DNA of 64,000 bases from Sphingomonas sp. LR60 (GCF_036855935.1 NZ_JASPFK010000001.1:3350501-3414500), one strand, 5' to 3'. Shown: positions 45,108-56,113, numbered from the stretch's first letter. Notes: generated from the letters alone by a model not told the origin. Numbers and translations are program-made.

Positions 45108-45848
45108 TTACGCCGGCTGCACCTCGGGAAGCCATGACAGGTCCGCGCCGTCGCCGCGATCGTTGCGGCCCGCGGCGCGGCGCATCCCGGCCTCGTCGAG
45201 GATCGTCACCCGCCCGGGGGTGCGCGCGATCAGCGCCTGATCCTCGAGCTGACGCAGCATCCGGTTGACGTGCACCGCGGTCAGCCCGACCGCGTCGCCG
45301 ATCTCCTCCTGCGTCAGACCGGGGGCGAAACTGTCACCGATCGCGGGATCACCACGCCGCATCCGCGTGCGGATTTCGAGCAGCATCCCCGCGACGCGCG
45401 CGCGCGCCGGCGTCTTCGCGACCGACGCCAGCCGATCCGCCAGCGACGCGCTCTCGATCTGTTCGAGCGCGGTGAGCGCCAGCGCCAGCCGCGGATGGCG
45501 CAGCGTCGCCTCCGCGAGCGCAGCCCGATCGATCGGCGCGACGACGCTGTCGGCGGCGGCGACCAGCGTTTGCTGCGCCTTGCCGAACACCATCACCTGC
45601 GTCCCGAACAGATCCCCCGGAAAGATCAGCCGCAGGATCTGGCGTCCGCCGTCGCCGAGCAGCACATAGCCCATCATCATCCCGCTTTTCAGCGCGAAGA
45701 GGTCGGTCCCGCGTTCATTCTGTCGCACGAGCGTCGCACCGCGGCGAAGCGGGCGTTCGCGCTCGGCAAGTCCTGCCAGCACGCTGCGTTCGACCGCCGA
45801 AAGGGATAGAAAATCACCGACCCGGTCGGCGAAACTAAGCGCTGGCAC
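45108..45848 (-). CDS. Crp/Fnr-family transcriptional regulator
   Basis: 246 residues. The N-terminal cyclic-nucleotide-type beta barrel includes NERGTDLFALKSGMMMGYVL and ILRLIFPGDLFGTQVMV. The C-terminal winged helix is LTQEEIGDAVGLTAVHVNRMLRQLEDQALI. No N-terminal Cys cluster for an iron-sulfur cofactor is seen, so it is not a classic Fnr. It is divergent from murA and convergent with the hexomutase gene. Targets are unknown. Confidence 0.9.
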   Translation of the reverse strand: MPALSFADRVGDFLSLSAVERSVLAGLAERERPLRRGATLVRQNERGTDLFALKSGMMMGYVLLGDGGRQILRLIFPGDLFGTQVMVFGKAQQTLVAAADSVVAPIDRAALAEATLRHPRLALALTALEQIESASLADRLASVAKTPARARVAGMLLEIRTRMRRGDPAIGDSFAPGLTQEEIGDAVGLTAVHVNRMLRQLEDQALIARTPGRVTILDEAGMRRAAGRNDRGDGADLSWLPEVQPA

Positions 45849-45973
45849 CCAATCCTAATCCTCAAATTCCTCGGATCGTTACGCGGGCGGGGGTGGACCC
45901 GCATTAAAACCGATCAACCGGCGGGCGCGTTGCTTCACTTGGCGCGACGCCGCAGCTTCGATAGAGCGTGCCG

Positions 45974-47257
45974 ATGGACCGTATCATCATCCGCGGCGGC
46001 CGCCGCCTGACCGGCAAGCTCCCCGTTTCCGGCGCCAAGAACGCCGCCTTGACCCTGATGCCGTGCGCGTTGCTCACCGACGAGCCGTTGACGCTGCGCA
46101 ACCTGCCGCGGCTCGCCGATGTCGACGGCTTCGGGCATCTGCTCAACCAGCTGGGTGCCTCGACGCGGATCGAGGGCAGCAAGCCCGACGAATTCGGCCG
46201 CGTGATGACGATCCGCGCCGGGCAGCTGACCTCGACCGAGGCGCCGTACGACATCGTGCGCAAGATGCGCGCGTCGATCCTCGTGCTCGGGCCGATCCTC
46301 GCGCGCGCCGGGCAGGCGCGCGTGTCGCTGCCGGGCGGCTGCGCGATCGGCAACCGCCCGATCGACCTGCACCTGAAGGCGCTGGAGGCGATCGGCGCGA
46401 CGCTGGAGATGAGCGCGGGCTATGTCACCGCCACCGCGCCGGGCGGACGGCTCTCGGGTGGCAGCTACAGCTTCCCGGTGGTGTCGGTCGGCGCGACCGA
46501 GAATGTCGTGATGGCGGCGGTGACCGCCAAGGGATCGAGCCGGATCGAGAATGCCGCGCGCGAGCCCGAGATCGTCGACCTGTGCCGCTGCCTGATCGCG
46601 ATGGGCGCGCGGATCGAGGGTGTCGGGACCGGCACGCTGGAGATCGAGGGCGTCGATGAGCTGCACGGCGCGACCTATGCCGTGATGCCCGACCGGATCG
46701 AGGCGGGCAGCTATGCCTGCGCGGTCGCCGTGACCGGCGGCGCGGTCGAGCTGACCAACGTCAATGCTGCCGACATGGGCGCGACGCTCGACGCGCTGCG
46801 CGCGGCCGGCGTCGGGATCGAGGAGCGGCGCGGGTCGATCATGGTCACCTCCGAGGCGGAGCTGAAGCCGCTGTCGCTGTCGACCGCGCCTTATCCGGGC
46901 TTCGCCACCGACATGCAGGCGCAGTTCATGGCGATGCTGTGCAAGGCGCCGGGCACCAGCACGCTGACCGAGACGATCTTCGAGAACCGTTACATGCACG
47001 TCCCCGAACTGGCGCGGATGGGGGCGGACATCAGCGTGCGCGGGCGGACCGCGGAGGTGACCGGGGTCGACCGGCTGGTCGGCGCGCCCGTGATGGCCAC
47101 CGACCTGCGCGCCTCGATGAGCCTGATCATCGCCGGACTGGTCGCGGACGGCGAGACGACCGTGTCGCGCGTCTATCACCTCGACCGGGGTTACGAACGG
47201 CTTGAAGAAAAGCTGCAGGCGGTCGGCGCCGATATCGAGCGCGACGGCGGCGGCTGA
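45974..47257 (+). CDS. murA: UDP-N-acetylglucosamine 1-carboxyvinyltransferase
   Basis: 427 residues. MurA adds enolpyruvate to UDP-GlcNAc, the first committed step of peptidoglycan synthesis. ATG 45974 is chosen; an in-frame GTG lies 6 bases upstream. [26 protein letters not shown] contains the catalytic Lys region. The active-site Cys123 lies in [16 protein letters not shown], so the enzyme should be fosfomycin-sensitive by that criterion. [16 protein letters not shown] and the terminal [13 protein letters not shown] motif are also present. Confidence 0.97.
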   Translation: MDRIIIRGGRRLTGKLPVSGAKNAALTLMPCALLTDEPLTLRNLPRLADVDGFGHLLNQLGASTRIEGSKPDEFGRVMTIRAGQLTSTEAPYDIVRKMRASILVLGPILARAGQARVSLPGGCAIGNRPIDLHLKALEAIGATLEMSAGYVTATAPGGRLSGGSYSFPVVSVGATENVVMAAVTAKGSSRIENAAREPEIVDLCRCLIAMGARIEGVGTGTLEIEGVDELHGATYAVMPDRIEAGSYACAVAVTGGAVELTNVNAADMGATLDALRAAGVGIEERRGSIMVTSEAELKPLSLSTAPYPGFATDMQAQFMAMLCKAPGTSTLTETIFENRYMHVPELARMGADISVRGRTAEVTGVDRLVGAPVMATDLRASMSLIIAGLVADGETTVSRVYHLDRGYERLEEKLQAVGADIERDGGG

Positions 47258-47398
47258 CGGTCGCTTCGCCGTGGCGCATTAACGGTTCATCAAGCAATAT
47301 CGATTAAGCCCTTGGCGGGGCGTTGACGAACGGGCGCATAACCGGTCCTCTCCCGGCCCTGCGGCGGCACGAGTCGCCGCATGCCCGAGGGTGGAACG

Positions 47399-47602
47399 AT
47401 GGACGCGATGACCGGCGGCTCGCCGCTCGAGACAATCCTCTGGACAGCACGCAGCGCCGGCGCGACGTTGATCATCTCGCGCGGCAACGATCCTGCGACG
47501 ATCCGCCAATTGCTCGACGAGGGGCTGGTGCGCGAGCGGTTGGGGCATCTGGTGCTGACGATCAAGGGCTTGCAACGGCGCCGGGCGTGCGCGCCTTATT
47601 GA
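47399..47602 (+). CDS. Small conserved-looking hypothetical protein
   Basis: 67 residues from ATG 47399, behind GAGGGTGG. It reads MDAMTGGSPLETILWTARSA, then ATLIISRGNDPATIRQLLDEG and LVRERLGHLVLTIKGLQRRR. Its pattern of short helices and strand resembles a small winged-helix fold. A CtrA-like TTAA-N7-TCAA lies upstream (about 47280). No function can be given. Confidence 0.55.
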   Translation: MDAMTGGSPLETILWTARSAGATLIISRGNDPATIRQLLDEGLVRERLGHLVLTIKGLQRRRACAPY

Positions 47603-47740
47603 ACGCGGTGACGATTCAGTTTGACGCCGAACCGTTCAGTTTCACTCGTCCACGACAGTCCATTTGATCGCATCTGAACAACGACAGGCACTTGCACCTT
47701 CGTTCTTGCCAAAGCCACGAGCAGAGCGGATCATGACCCA

Positions 47741-48112
47741 ATGGTTGAGATCGTCGTCCCGCTTGGTGCGCTGGCATTCCTGTCATTGATGTTCACGCAG
47801 GTGTGTCGCCTCATCTCACAGGCGATCCTCAATCGCACGGTGCGCAAGGCGCTCGATGCCGATCCCGCCAGCGCACGCCTGCTGATCGAAAGGCTCGAAC
47901 CCCGTTCACGAACATCGGCCGGACTGATCGGTTGGGTGATGGTCGTCGCGGGCGTTGCGATCGGCGCAATCGGCGCGATCGAAAACCCGCAGGACCATAA
48001 CGACAGCGTGCCGATCGCCGTGCTCAGCCTCACGGTCGGTCTGAGCATCCTGCTCTATGCGTGGTGGGTCGGCCGCTCGACACCGGCGATCGAACAGACC
48101 GACGCCGCGTAG
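47741..48112 (+). CDS. Small integral membrane protein of unknown function
   Basis: 123 residues with three predicted membrane helices: about 3-22 (EIVVPLGALAFLSLMFTQVC), 60-80 (AGLIGWVMVVAGVAIGAIGA) and 90-110 (IAVLSLTVGLSILLYAWWV). Between the first two lies a charged cytoplasmic stretch (RTVRKALDADPASARLLIERLEP). I do not recognise a family. Confidence 0.65.
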   Translation: MVEIVVPLGALAFLSLMFTQVCRLISQAILNRTVRKALDADPASARLLIERLEPRSRTSAGLIGWVMVVAGVAIGAIGAIENPQDHNDSVPIAVLSLTVGLSILLYAWWVGRSTPAIEQTDAA

Positions 48113-48122
48113 CATTAGGCGC

Positions 48123-49346
48123 TTACAACGCGTCAAAGTCGATCGCCGCGTGCCGGTCCAGCCGCTGCTCGGCAGACGGTAGCGGGTATTTCAGCCCGGT
48201 CGCGCAGTTGAACAACACGACCTCCTCATCCTCGTCCACCTCGCCGTCGCGGAGCGCCTGTCGATAGGCCGCCAGCGTCGCGCCGCCCTCCGGGCAGAGC
48301 AACAGGCCGTCCTTGCGCGCGCACTCGTCGACGGCCTTGACGATCGCAGGGTCACCGACCGCGAGCGCCTTGCCGCCGCTCTCGCGCACCGCACGCAGGA
48401 TCAGGAAGTCGCCGACCGCGCGCGGAACGCGAATGCCCGCGGCGATCGTCTGCGCATCCTCCCAGCGTTCGGCATGTTCCTCGCCTGCCTCGAAGGCGCG
48501 GACGATCGGCGCGCAGCCCGACGCCTGCACCGCGTACATCCGCGGGCGCTCGGCACCGATCCAGCCGAGTTTCTCCAGCTCGTCGAACGCCTTCCACATG
48601 CCGATCAACCCGGTGCCGCCACCGGTGGGATAGAAGATCGCGCGCGGCAGCCGCCAGCCGAGCTGCGCGGCGAGTTCGAGCCCCATCGTCTTCTTGCCCT
48701 CGATCCGATACGGCTCCTTGAGCGTCGAGAAGTCGAACCAGCGCCCCTCCGCGGCGCCCTTCGCGACGATCGCGCCGCAATCGTCGATCAGGCCGTTGAC
48801 GCGCCACACACGCGCGCCCTGTGCGGCGATCTCGCGGACGTTCACCTCGGGCGTGTCGTCGGGGCAGAAGACGATCGTCTCGATCCCGACGCGGGTGGCG
48901 TAGGCCGCGAGCGCGGCGCCCGCATTGCCGTTGGTCGACATCGCGATCCGCGTGACGCCGAGTTCCCTCGCCATTGCGACCGCCATCACCAGCCCGCGCG
49001 CCTTGAAGCTGCCGGTCGGCAGGCGGCCCTCGTCCTTGACCCAGACGTTGGGGCCGGCGCTCGCGGGGATCGGGATCAGCGGCGTCTCGATTTCGCCGAG
49101 GCTGACGATGTTGCGCGTCTCGCGCACGGGCAGCAACTCTCGCCACCGCCACAGGTCCGTCGCGCGCGCGGCGAGCATGTCGCGGGGGAGCGCGGCGCTG
49201 ACGGCATCGATGTCGTAGCGCACGAGCAGCGGGCGCCCGGCGCGGGAGAGGTTATGAAGCTGGTCCGCCTCATACCGCTCGCCGGTCAGCGAGCATTCGA
49301 GATACGCGACGAAGGTCGCGCGGTCGGTGGTGAGGTTTTCGTTCAT
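48123..49346 (-). CDS. thrC: Threonine synthase-like PLP enzyme
   Basis: 407 residues, fold-type II PLP enzyme. It converts O-phosphohomoserine to threonine. An N-terminal threonine-synthase domain (VAYLECSLTGERYEADQLHNLSRAGRPLLV is interrupted here only for brevity) is followed by the PLP Lys115 in LPTGSFKARG, STNGNAGAALAAYA, the phosphate loop PTGGGTGLIGMWKAF and LCPEGGATLAAYR. The gene follows hom in the same direction, separated by a palindromic repeat, fitting threonine synthesis. A related threonine-synthase-like lyase cannot be fully excluded. Confidence 0.87.
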   Translation of the reverse strand: MNENLTTDRATFVAYLECSLTGERYEADQLHNLSRAGRPLLVRYDIDAVSAALPRDMLAARATDLWRWRELLPVRETRNIVSLGEIETPLIPIPASAGPNVWVKDEGRLPTGSFKARGLVMAVAMARELGVTRIAMSTNGNAGAALAAYATRVGIETIVFCPDDTPEVNVREIAAQGARVWRVNGLIDDCGAIVAKGAAEGRWFDFSTLKEPYRIEGKKTMGLELAAQLGWRLPRAIFYPTGGGTGLIGMWKAFDELEKLGWIGAERPRMYAVQASGCAPIVRAFEAGEEHAERWEDAQTIAAGIRVPRAVGDFLILRAVRESGGKALAVGDPAIVKAVDECARKDGLLLCPEGGATLAAYRQALRDGEVDEDEEVVLFNCATGLKYPLPSAEQRLDRHAAIDFDAL

Positions 49347-49395
49347 GCCGCGGGTTTAACGGGCGGGCGGGTGGACGTCATCCCCGCCGCCGCCC

Positions 49396-49487
49396 GTCAT
49401 TGCCGCGAAGGCGGGATTCCAGAACCTCCAGCGTTTCGGCTCTTGCGAAGACCTGCGGGTCTGGATCCCCGCTTTCGCGGGGATCAC
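49396..49487. repeat. Intergenic palindromic repeat, type C (second copy)
   Basis: Arms 49396-49422 (starting GTCATTGCCGCGAAGGCGGG) and 49461-49487 (ending CGCTTTCGCGGGGATCAC) pair with a few mismatches. This is the same unit as at 39434-39526. It lies between hom and the threonine-synthase gene and fills that gap. Confidence 0.72.
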
Positions 49488-49494
49488 GGCCTTG

Positions 49495-50781
49495 TCACCC
49501 CAGAATGTGCATCCAGAGCGGCTCGCCGGTCAGGCTCTGCGAGCCGCGGAGCCGCTCCAATGCGGCGGCGACGCAGCGCTCCGGGCCGTCGTGCGTGACG
49601 ATCGCCACCAGCACGCTGCCATCGGTATGCGCGCCGCGCTGGATCAGGCTTTCGATCGACACGCCCGCGTCGCGCATCGCCGCGGCGATCTCCGCGAGTA
49701 CGCCGACGCGGTCGGCAACCGCGAAGCGCAGATAGGCACGCCCGCGCCGCTCGCCGCTGTCCGCCGCGCCGGCCGTCGCCAAGGCGTCGGCGGGCATCGC
49801 GAACGGCGGGCCGGCCTCACCGCGCGCGATGTCGATCAGGTCGGCGACCACTGCACTGGCGGTCGGGCCCTCGCCCGCACCCGCGCCCTGGAACAGCAAG
49901 CGGCCGACGAAATTGCCCTCGGCCACCACCGCATTGGTCGCGCCGGTGACGTGGGCGAGCGGGTGATCGTTGGGGACGAGGTGCGCGTGAACGCGCTGGA
50001 ACAGCTTGTCGCCGTCAGCCTCCGCGATCCCGACCAGTCGCACGCGATAACCGAGCGCCGCCGCCTCGGCGATGTCGGCAGCGAGCAAATGGCGGATGCC
50101 GCTGATCGCCACGTCGCCGAACGCCGGCGCTGTGCCGAAGGCCAAGCTCGCAAGGATCGACAATTTGTGCGCCGCGTCGACGCCGTCGATGTCGAACGAC
50201 GGATCGGCCTCGGCGAAGCCAAGCGCCTGCGCCTCGGCGAGCACCTCGGCGAAGTCGCGCCCCTCGGCCTCCATCTTCGAGACGATGAAATTGCACGTGC
50301 CGTTGAGGATGCCATAGACGCGCGCGATCACGTTCGCCGCCGCGCCCTCGCGCAGCCCCTTGATGACCGGGATGCCGCCCGCAACCGCCGCCTCGAACTT
50401 CATCGGCACGCCCGCGCCCTCGGCGACGCGCGCCAGCTCGAGCCCGTGATGCGCCAGCATCGCCTTGTTGGCGGTGACGAACCCCTTGCCAGCTGCCAGC
50501 GTGCGCCCCGCGAGCGCCAGCGCCGGCCCATCCGATCCGCCGATCAGCTCGACCACGACATCGGCGTCGGCTTCGGCGAGCGCAGCCGTGTCGTCGACCC
50601 AGGCGAAGCGCGACAGGTCGACGCCGCGATCCTTGAACCGATCGCGCGCGGAGACGGCGACGACCTCGATCGGGCGGCCGGCACGACGGGTAATCAGCGC
50701 GCGGTTCTCGTCCAGCACGCGGATCACGCCGCCCCCGACCGTTCCCAGCCCCGCCAGTGCCACCCGCAACGCCTGCGCCAT
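49495..50781 (-). CDS. hom: Homoserine dehydrogenase
   Basis: 428 residues from ATG 50781; the frame is open further upstream but the family starts here. It reduces aspartate semialdehyde to homoserine. The NAD(P)-binding GLGTVGGGV (11-19), VTANKAMLAHHG, FEAAVAGGIPVIKGLREG, ILNGTCNFIVSKM and the catalytic-region GFAEADPSFDIDGVDAAHKL are all conserved. A C-terminal ACT domain (LRFAVADRVGVLAEIAAAMR) allows feedback by threonine. Confidence 0.96.
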   Translation of the reverse strand: MAQALRVALAGLGTVGGGVIRVLDENRALITRRAGRPIEVVAVSARDRFKDRGVDLSRFAWVDDTAALAEADADVVVELIGGSDGPALALAGRTLAAGKGFVTANKAMLAHHGLELARVAEGAGVPMKFEAAVAGGIPVIKGLREGAAANVIARVYGILNGTCNFIVSKMEAEGRDFAEVLAEAQALGFAEADPSFDIDGVDAAHKLSILASLAFGTAPAFGDVAISGIRHLLAADIAEAAALGYRVRLVGIAEADGDKLFQRVHAHLVPNDHPLAHVTGATNAVVAEGNFVGRLLFQGAGAGEGPTASAVVADLIDIARGEAGPPFAMPADALATAGAADSGERRGRAYLRFAVADRVGVLAEIAAAMRDAGVSIESLIQRGAHTDGSVLVAIVTHDGPERCVAAALERLRGSQSLTGEPLWMHILG

Positions 50782-50892
50782 GTTCGCCTCCGTATCCGTA
50801 GTCCGCGCTGCTAGGCGGTAGGAAAGGTGCTGTCGAGCGCATCCGGAGACGAGCAGTTGCAATTCCTGCAATCAAATTAAGTTTTATTGCAC

Positions 50893-50983
50893 TTGCGTCC
50901 TGCCGTGCTGCGGCGCAAAAAGGTGTGCCTTTCAGGCATCCTCTCCTAAAAACTTCAATAGCCGGGCCCTGCCCGGCTTTTTT
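50893..50983 (+). ncRNA. Candidate trans-acting small RNA with anti-Shine-Dalgarno stretch
   Basis: In the 339-base gap between hom and the GNAT gene there is a small transcribable unit with no ORF. It has a 5' hairpin (TTGCG 50893-50897 with CGCAA 50914-50918), a short hairpin TGCC-TTTCA-GGCA, then a single-stranded CCTCTCCTAAAAACTT that can pair with GGAGAGG-like ribosome sites. It ends in a strong Rho-independent terminator at 50960-50983. A possible -35 TTGCAA (50857-50862) and an AT-rich -10 region (around 50880-50887) lie upstream. The arrangement resembles the SuhB/MmgR type of alphaproteobacterial sRNAs, from memory only. The 5' end is approximate. Confidence 0.6.
50960..50983 (+). 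terminator. Strong Rho-independent terminator of the candidate sRNA
   Basis: AGCCGGGC (50960-50967), loop CCT, GCCCGGCT (50971-50978), then six T. This is the best intrinsic terminator in the window, and no protein-coding gene precedes it on the plus strand. Confidence 0.85.
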
Positions 50984-51080
50984 GGCCACGTCGTCAGCTA
51001 GGCAGCGAATCGCCGCGCCGGAGAGTGCGGACAACAGGAAAAAACAGGACAGGATGCGCCGGTCGAACCGGCAGCGGAGT

Positions 51081-51106
51081 GGGGAACGGTCGGCGGGCCG
51101 TTCCCC
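51081..51106. terminator. Hairpin downstream of the GNAT gene
   Basis: GGGGAACGG (51081-51089) pairs perfectly with CCGTTCCCC (51098-51106) around an 8-base loop, 14 bases past the stop of the leftward GNAT gene. No T-run is seen, so termination is inferred. Confidence 0.5.
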
Positions 51107-51120
51107 CGGAGCGTCTCGCT

Positions 51121-51603
51121 TCACAATTTGCGGAACATCACCAGCGCATCGACCGGGCCCAGCAGCGGGTGTCGGAACGCACCGGGCAGTTGACCGACCA
51201 CGTCGAACCCAAGTGCCTGCCACAAATCCACCGCGCGGCGATTGCTCGACACCACGAAATTGAACTGCATCGCGGTGAAGCCATTCGCCCGCGCGCGATC
51301 GAACGAGTCGTTCGCCATCGCACGCGCGACCCCGCGGCCACGTGCAGCCGGGTCGACCATATAGCCGGCATTGGCGACGTGATCGCCGCCACCGGCCTGA
51401 TTCGCGCAAAGGAAATAGCTGCCGAGCAGCCGCGCTTCATCTTCGAGAACAAAGGTTTGACGATCCGGGCCACACCAATATGCCACTGCCGCCGCCGCAT
51501 CCATGTCGCGCGGCAAGGCATAGGTTTCGCCGGCCGCGATTTCGGGAAGGATCAGCGCGGCGATCGCCGCCGCGTCATCGGGTGAAGCGGGCCGGATCAA
51601 CAT
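51121..51603 (-). CDS. GNAT-family N-acetyltransferase
   Basis: 160 residues, MLIRPASPDDAAAIAALILPEI at the start. The acetyl-CoA motif is GYMVDPAARGRGVARAMAND (R-G-R-G-V-A), and NFVVSSNRRAVDLWQALGF is the usual motif B. The substrate is unknown. It is divergent from the propeller-like protein gene. Confidence 0.88.
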   Translation of the reverse strand: MLIRPASPDDAAAIAALILPEIAAGETYALPRDMDAAAAVAYWCGPDRQTFVLEDEARLLGSYFLCANQAGGGDHVANAGYMVDPAARGRGVARAMANDSFDRARANGFTAMQFNFVVSSNRRAVDLWQALGFDVVGQLPGAFRHPLLGPVDALVMFRKL

Positions 51604-51715
51604 GACTGCCGTCTTTAACCAGACATGCGACGCTCATCAAACCGCAACGCAACTTGCGCGATGCTGACACGAACGGCGGGCAATGGCCCTCGCAGGCAAG
51701 CTGCGAGGTCACGCC

Positions 51716-52504
51716 GTGAAACGTCGACGGATGCGATCGGGAATGACACTCGCCTTGCTGCTGCTGTCCAGCCTGTCGGTCGCCGCTGCGCCACAATCGA
51801 ACGAGGATGGTGTGGAGGGTGCGCGCTTTCGCGAAGCGATCGCGCTAGATGGCGAGATCTTCCACGTTCAGGGACTGGCGCTGCAAGGGCGGCGCGTGTG
51901 GATCACCTCGGTGGATCGCTTCACCCGGCGCGGCTACCTGCACCTGTTCAACCGTGCGACCGGGCGCGTCGTGCGGCGCGTCGAGCTGACCGACGGCGCA
52001 CGCTATCATCCCGGCGGAATTTCGGTCGACGGGCATTCGCTATGGGTGCCGGTCGCGGAGTTGCGCGCGCACAGCTCGGCAGTGCTGGTCGAGGTGGATA
52101 CGGAAACGATGCGCGTGCGGCGGCGCATCCCCGTCGCGGATCATCTCGGCTGCGTCGCGGCGCACGGGCGCTGGCTGGTGGCGGGCAATTGGAACAGCCG
52201 GTTGTTGTACGTCATCGACCGCGACGCGCCGACGCGGATGCGGGTCATCCCCAATCCGTCGGCGACGCGCTATCAAGACATCAAGTTCGCGAACGGGCAA
52301 TTGGTCGCGGGCGGCCCGCGGACGTGGTGGAGCGGAACGGTCGACTGGCTCGACTGGCCGGCGATGACGGTACGCCGCTCGATCGCCGCCGGCGGCTACA
52401 CCGCGGAGGGGATGGCGATCGAAGGCCGCAACCTGTTCTTCGCGCCCGAGGACGGACCGGCGCGCTTGTACCGCTCTCGGCTGGAGAACGGGGCGGCGGT
52501 GTAG
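51716..52504 (+). CDS. Exported beta-propeller-like protein (DUF6454-like)
   Basis: 262 residues. GTG 51716 is chosen: GAGG lies 7 bases upstream and the start gives a signal peptide (KRRRMRSGMTLALLLLSSLS, ending VAAAPQS). The ATG at 51683 would add a non-hydrophobic lead. The mature part has repeated strand units (VQGLALQGRRVWITSVDRFT, YHPGGISVDGHSLWVPVAEL, LVAGNWNSRLLYVID), as in a five- or six-bladed propeller, and ends AEGMAIEGRNLFFAPEDGPA. The assignment to DUF6454 is from memory. Substrate unknown. Confidence 0.68.
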   Translation: MKRRRMRSGMTLALLLLSSLSVAAAPQSNEDGVEGARFREAIALDGEIFHVQGLALQGRRVWITSVDRFTRRGYLHLFNRATGRVVRRVELTDGARYHPGGISVDGHSLWVPVAELRAHSSAVLVEVDTETMRVRRRIPVADHLGCVAAHGRWLVAGNWNSRLLYVIDRDAPTRMRVIPNPSATRYQDIKFANGQLVAGGPRTWWSGTVDWLDWPAMTVRRSIAAGGYTAEGMAIEGRNLFFAPEDGPARLYRSRLENGAAV

Positions 52505-52508
52505 TGGC

Positions 52509-53126
52509 TCAATCGAGCGGGATCAGACCAGCCATGTCGTGACGGCCAGCGGCGCTCAGCCCATCGGCGACAGCGACGCGATCCTCTCGACTGCGGTTCT
52601 GGCTGACCTTCCATTTGCCTTCGAGACGATCGATGGCGATTTCGACCCCGACGATCCCCTTCAGTTGCGCCTGAATGAAGTCGGCCGGGGCGTCAGCGAC
52701 CGTCCATGGTTCGGGCTGGCCGTTCTCCGCTGCGGTTGTCAAGGCGGCGAGCTGATCGACCAACCATGAAGGATCGTCGATGACGCGCGTCCTGCCTCGC
52801 GCCTGCACCACGACGTAATTCCACGTCGGGACGACCTTTCCGTGGACGCGCTTGCCCGCATACCAAGAGGGGCTGACATAAGCCTGCGGCCCTTGGAAGA
52901 GGACGAGTGCCGACGCGCCCGCACGCAAATAGCCAACCTGCTCGTTCGCTCGCGCGAGATGCGCTTTGAGCACGTCGCCGCGCGCTGTGACCTCAAGGCT
53001 GAACGGAAGCACGTTCGCGACGATATCCTGCTCCGTCGCCGTCACGAGCGTTGCCAACGGGTGTGCCCGTATCGCGGCACGGAGCACGTCGCGACGGTCT
53101 TCACGGAAGGCGGGCGGCCGGTACAT
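52509..53126 (-). CDS. PaiB-type FMN-binding negative transcriptional regulator
   Basis: 205 residues from ATG 53126 (MYRPPAFREDRRDVLRAAIR). PaiB family: split-barrel FMN-binding fold with HPLATLVT, NVLPFSLEV, GPQAYVSPSWYAGK, VPTWNYVVVQARG and AQLKGIVGVEIAIDRLEGKWKVSQNR near the end. Relatives affect protease and sporulation genes in Bacillus; in Proteobacteria the role is open. It converges on the propeller-like gene with a 4-base gap. The reading frame is open well upstream, inside the opposite OPT gene, but that part has no family sequence. Confidence 0.9.
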   Translation of the reverse strand: MYRPPAFREDRRDVLRAAIRAHPLATLVTATEQDIVANVLPFSLEVTARGDVLKAHLARANEQVGYLRAGASALVLFQGPQAYVSPSWYAGKRVHGKVVPTWNYVVVQARGRTRVIDDPSWLVDQLAALTTAAENGQPEPWTVADAPADFIQAQLKGIVGVEIAIDRLEGKWKVSQNRSREDRVAVADGLSAAGRHDMAGLIPLD

Positions 53127-53214
53127 GATGCGGGTTGTAAGGTCGTGCTTCGGGATTGGCCATCCTGAGGGAGCCCGCCCTGTCGCGCTGCGCCGACTTG
53201 TGCCAGATAGCGGC

Positions 53215-55147
<1,933 letters not shown>

Positions 55148-55151
<4 letters not shown>

Positions 55152-55618
55152 CGCGCGTCGGGCTGCACTGGACCGGCAATCGCGGCGCGGGGACCGCGAC
55201 CTATACCAGCTATGCGCGCGATCATGAGATTGCGGCCGAGGGGAAGCCGGTGATCGCGGGATCGTCGGACCCGCGCTTCCGTGGCGATCCGACGCGCTGG
55301 AACCCGGAAGAGCTGCTGCTCGGCGCGGTCAGCGCCTGCCATCAATTATGGTATCTGCATCTCTGTGCCGATGCCGGGATCGTCGTCACCGACTATCGCG
55401 ACGAAGCGGATGCGGTGCTGACGCTCGACGAGGACGGCAACGGCCGCGTCACCGAAGCGACGCTGCGCCCGCGCGTGACGATCGCCGCCGGGGGCGATGC
55501 CGCGCTCGCCGCGGCGCTTCACGACGAGGCGCAGCGACGCTGCTTCATCGCGCGCTCGGTCGCCTTCCCGGTGCGCCACGTGGCGGTGATTGCGGTCGCC
55601 GCGGTATGTTCTGATTAA
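55148..55618 (+). CDS. OsmC-family peroxiredoxin
   Basis: 156 residues; ATG 55148 overlaps the OPT stop as ATGA. OsmC-type thiol peroxidase with the two reactive Cys: Cys64 in LLLGAVSACHQLWYLHLC and Cys132 in AQRRCFIARSVAFPV. RWNPEELLLGAVSACH is the family signature. It likely removes organic hydroperoxides in the cytoplasm. Coupling to an OPT transporter gene suggests co-expression only. Confidence 0.93.
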
Positions 55619-55622
55619 CCAT
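55615..55622 (+). promoter_or_regulatory. CtrA-like site TTAACCAT
   Basis: Full 8-base match beginning at the OsmC stop codon and about 60 bases upstream of the His-rich membrane protein and PepSY genes. Motif evidence only. Confidence 0.3.
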
Positions 55623-55683
55623 CTCCCGGTAAGATGCGGGACATGATCACTTCTGGTCATCCCCGCTCGCGAAGCGTCTTTCG

Positions 55684-56066
55684 GTGACCGGCCTTCGCGC
55701 CTCGCCGCGACTGCTGGTCGTGCTCGCCGCGCTGGCATTGCTGGTGCGGCTGCTGGTGCCGGCCGGGTTCATGCCGCAGGTCGCGCACGGGCAGGTCGCG
55801 ATCGTCGCCTGTCCGGGCATGGCGATGGTCAGCGAGGCGCACCATCACGCGCATGACGCGCCCGCGCACGATGGCTTCGAGCGCCCGTGCGCCTTTGCCG
55901 CGGTCGCCGCGCCCGCGACGTTGCTCGCGATCGTGCTGCTGTTGGTCCTGCCGTCGGCGGCAGTGGTCCGGCAGCTCTACCCCTCGCAGCGGCACCTGCC
56001 CCGCGTGTCACGCTCCGCTGGCGGCCACCGCTTCGCGCACCCCCGACGATCCTCCCGACTCGCTGA
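55684..56066 (+). CDS. Small His-rich membrane protein, DUF2946-like (frameshifted as read)
   Basis: The GTG start gives a hydrophobic N-terminus (LLVVLAALALLVRLLVPAGF), then VAIVACPGM and a His-rich loop (EAHHHAHDAPAHD) likely to bind copper or another metal, and a second membrane segment (LLAIVLLLVLPSAA). As read, the frame runs on into the next gene with no domain sense. One added C in the C4 run at 55980-55983 switches to a frame that ends RVTLRWRPPLRAPP and stops at 56066. RPPLR-P-P is the usual tail of DUF2946-type proteins. The restored length is about 127 residues. The neighbour is a PepSY protein, as often in metal-acquisition loci. Confidence 0.65.
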
Positions 56067-56113
56067 CCCGCTGTCGCGGCGCACTCCAGGCGCGCCGAAC
56101 CTGAGGATATTTC

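Noticed and set aside
39434..49487. The palindromic units as a CRISPR array
   Set aside because: Two copies 10 kb apart with different loops, no regular spacers and no cas genes.
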